Part shown: positions 5,257 through 6,382 of the stretch, piece by piece
Layout of the letters: every line of letters begins with the position of its first letter
How positions within the stretch are numbered: the stretch's first letter is position 1
Source of the DNA: JBAYJY01 sp041664945
GTDB lineage: Bacteria > UBP15 > UBA6099
Length of the DNA: 6,382 bases
Reading direction: 5' to 3'
Assembly: GCA_041664945.1 (NCBI GenBank)
Contig: JBAYJY010000227.1
Coordinates: 1 to 6,382, forward strand
Translations under genes and position numbers: made by a program
Notes under the pieces: model-generated
What the model saw: the letters and a program-made list of their open reading frames with translations, nothing else
Databases searched by the model: none
Told to the model about the DNA's origin: nothing

Positions 5257-6382
5257 TTTTATAGACTCGTTCAATTTGTTCGTAGTATTTTTCGATGGTC
5301 ATGACGTCCGGAATGGTTTGTCGCAGGTTGTCGAGGATTTCCGGTTTATCAATGACGGATTTAATGCATTTAGTCATTTCATTCAAGTCTCCGGGCGGGA
5401 AAAGGAGCGCGCCGTTTCCATTCACGATGCGTGTGGCGAGCGCGCCTGATGCCGCGGCGATAACAGGCGTCTTCGCCATCCATGTCTCGGAAAGGACGAG
5501 AGAGAAGGTTTCGTGCCGCCGCGTCGGATTTATCAGGCAATCGGCGCCGGCGAAAATCCGCGGCAGTTCGCTTTCTTCATAGGGGCCGGCGTGTTTCACA
5601 TGAGACAGATTCTTGACCGCCGAGTCGAGCAGAGGCCGCGCTTCCTTTGAAACGAAACCTCCGTAAATCGTGAGAGAAGCGTCCTGAGGCGAAATTTGCC
5701 TGAAGGCTTCGAGAACAAGATCGATTCCTTTTTCGTGGTTAATGTTTCCCAGAAATAAGAATCTGACCGGACGTTTCGCGGGTTCTTTCGGCATAGCTTC
5801 GAAATTATTTATTCCGAGTTCCAGCAGTTTGATATTCGCTGAAACAAACCCTTCGGCTTTGAATCGGTCGATGACATATTGCGAAGCGGCGAGAACGCAA
5901 TGAATTTTTTTGAAAGCGGTCTGTCTGTTGACAATTGTCGCGCGAAGGAATTTAACGAAGTCAGGATCGCCAGTGATGGACTTAAAAGGCTGAGAGAGAA
6001 TCGCTTTAGCGCGTAAAGCTCTCGGAAGGCAGTGTATCGCGCAGTTTGCGCCGCCGCCTGAGCTTTCGCAAAAATCGCCATTGCTTCGCACAAGGTGCGT
6101 TTTCATGCAGAAATATTCATAATCCTGTAGCGAAAAGACAGTTCGCGCCATTGAAATAATAGACATAGGCAGGCAGCCTGACGGCAGGTTTTTCAAATGA
6201 TGTATGTGAATAATGTCTGGCGCGTATTTATCAAGGACCGATCCGTATAATTCATTGAGCTTTTTTTCGCGCGGACCTGGCGGCAGAAAATTATTGTGGA
6301 CCTGCCGTTTGAGTTCCAAAAATCTAATGGCGCCTTCGTGAGTTTCTTCCAATGAAGGTTCCATATCCTGTTTTGAAACGCG
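5240..6382 (-). CDS. GT4-family glycosyltransferase, 5' partial
   Basis: A GT-B glycosyltransferase of the GT4 family; 380 residues are visible, and the frame stays open to the right edge. An ATG occurs at 6364 but is probably internal: it has no well-placed ribosome site, and the usual first beta strand and glycine-rich acceptor loop (about 50-100 residues) are missing before YAPDIIHIHHLKNL (53-66, counted from the edge). Next comes VFSLQDYEYFC (82-92), matching the family's LHDYW..C region but with Gln86 for the usual His, and a set of cysteines at 92, 105, 114 and 118 that may bind metal or form a structural cluster. The donor domain has FLFLGNINHEKGIDLVLEAF (208-227), LTIYGG (237-242), HVKHAGPYEESELPRIFAGADCLINPT (261-287), the EX7E motif HETFSLVLSET (E291 and E299) and the terminal helix region. 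It overlaps the next GT4 gene and is presumably in the same operon. Donor and acceptor are unknown. Confidence 0.92.
   Translation of the reverse strand, partial: RVSKQDMEPSLEETHEGAIRFLELKRQVHNNFLPPGPREKKLNELYGSVLDKYAPDIIHIHHLKNLPSGCLPMSIISMARTVFSLQDYEYFCMKTHLVRSNGDFCESSGGGANCAIHCLPRALRAKAILSQPFKSITGDPDFVKFLRATIVNRQTAFKKIHCVLAASQYVIDRFKAEGFVSANIKLLELGINNFEAMPKEPAKRPVRFLFLGNINHEKGIDLVLEAFRQISPQDASLTIYGGFVSKEARPLLDSAVKNLSHVKHAGPYEESELPRIFAGADCLINPTRRHETFSLVLSETWMAKTPVIAAASGALATRIVNGNGALLFPPGDLNEMTKCIKSVIDKPEILDNLRQTIPDVMTIEKYYEQIERVYKNEDRN

Overview
The window is a piece of a bacterial surface-glycan (exopolysaccharide, O-antigen or similar) biosynthesis locus. All six genes lie on the minus strand, so the gene order 5' to 3' runs from the right edge to the left edge. 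Both edge genes are cut: the rightmost lacks its N-terminus and the leftmost its C-terminus. I see no RNA gene, mobile element, CRISPR array or long repeat, and no gene-free stretch longer than 147 bases.

Layout in transcription order: (1) a GT4-type glycosyltransferase, 5' partial (6382-5240); (2) a second GT4-type glycosyltransferase whose start overlaps the end of gene 1 (5256-4123); (3) an FkbM-family methyltransferase 29 nt downstream (4093-3182); a 147-nt gap with a hairpin and a good sigma70-like promoter (TTGACA, 18 nt, AATCAT); (4) a cobalamin-binding-domain radical SAM protein (3034-1682); (5) a class I SAM-dependent methyltransferase-like protein 24 nt downstream, with a GC-rich hairpin in that short gap (1657-932); a 92-nt gap with a perfect TATAAT box; (6) an AlgI-like MBOAT O-acyltransferase, 3' partial (839-1).

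A reasonable working model is that the two glycosyltransferases add sugars to a lipid-linked or nascent glycan in the cytoplasm, the FkbM and class I methyltransferases methylate sugar or aglycone positions, the radical SAM enzyme does an additional modification (possibly C-methylation), and the MBOAT protein moves an acyl group across the membrane for O-acylation of the glycan. The individual family assignments rest on visible motifs. The shared pathway is inference from co-orientation and close packing, and no substrate can be read from the sequence.

The organism cannot be named. Base composition is intermediate, genes are tightly packed, and the promoter and ribosome-binding signals look bacterial. 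The combination of AlgI-like MBOAT, FkbM, B12-radical SAM and GT4 genes is common in glycan islands of environmental, mostly Gram-negative-type bacteria and candidate phyla. I found no feature that demands a wholly new system. The best leads are the B12-radical SAM enzyme inside a glycan locus, its hairpin-coupled methyltransferase partner with an atypical SAM motif I, and the cysteine-bearing divergent GT4.
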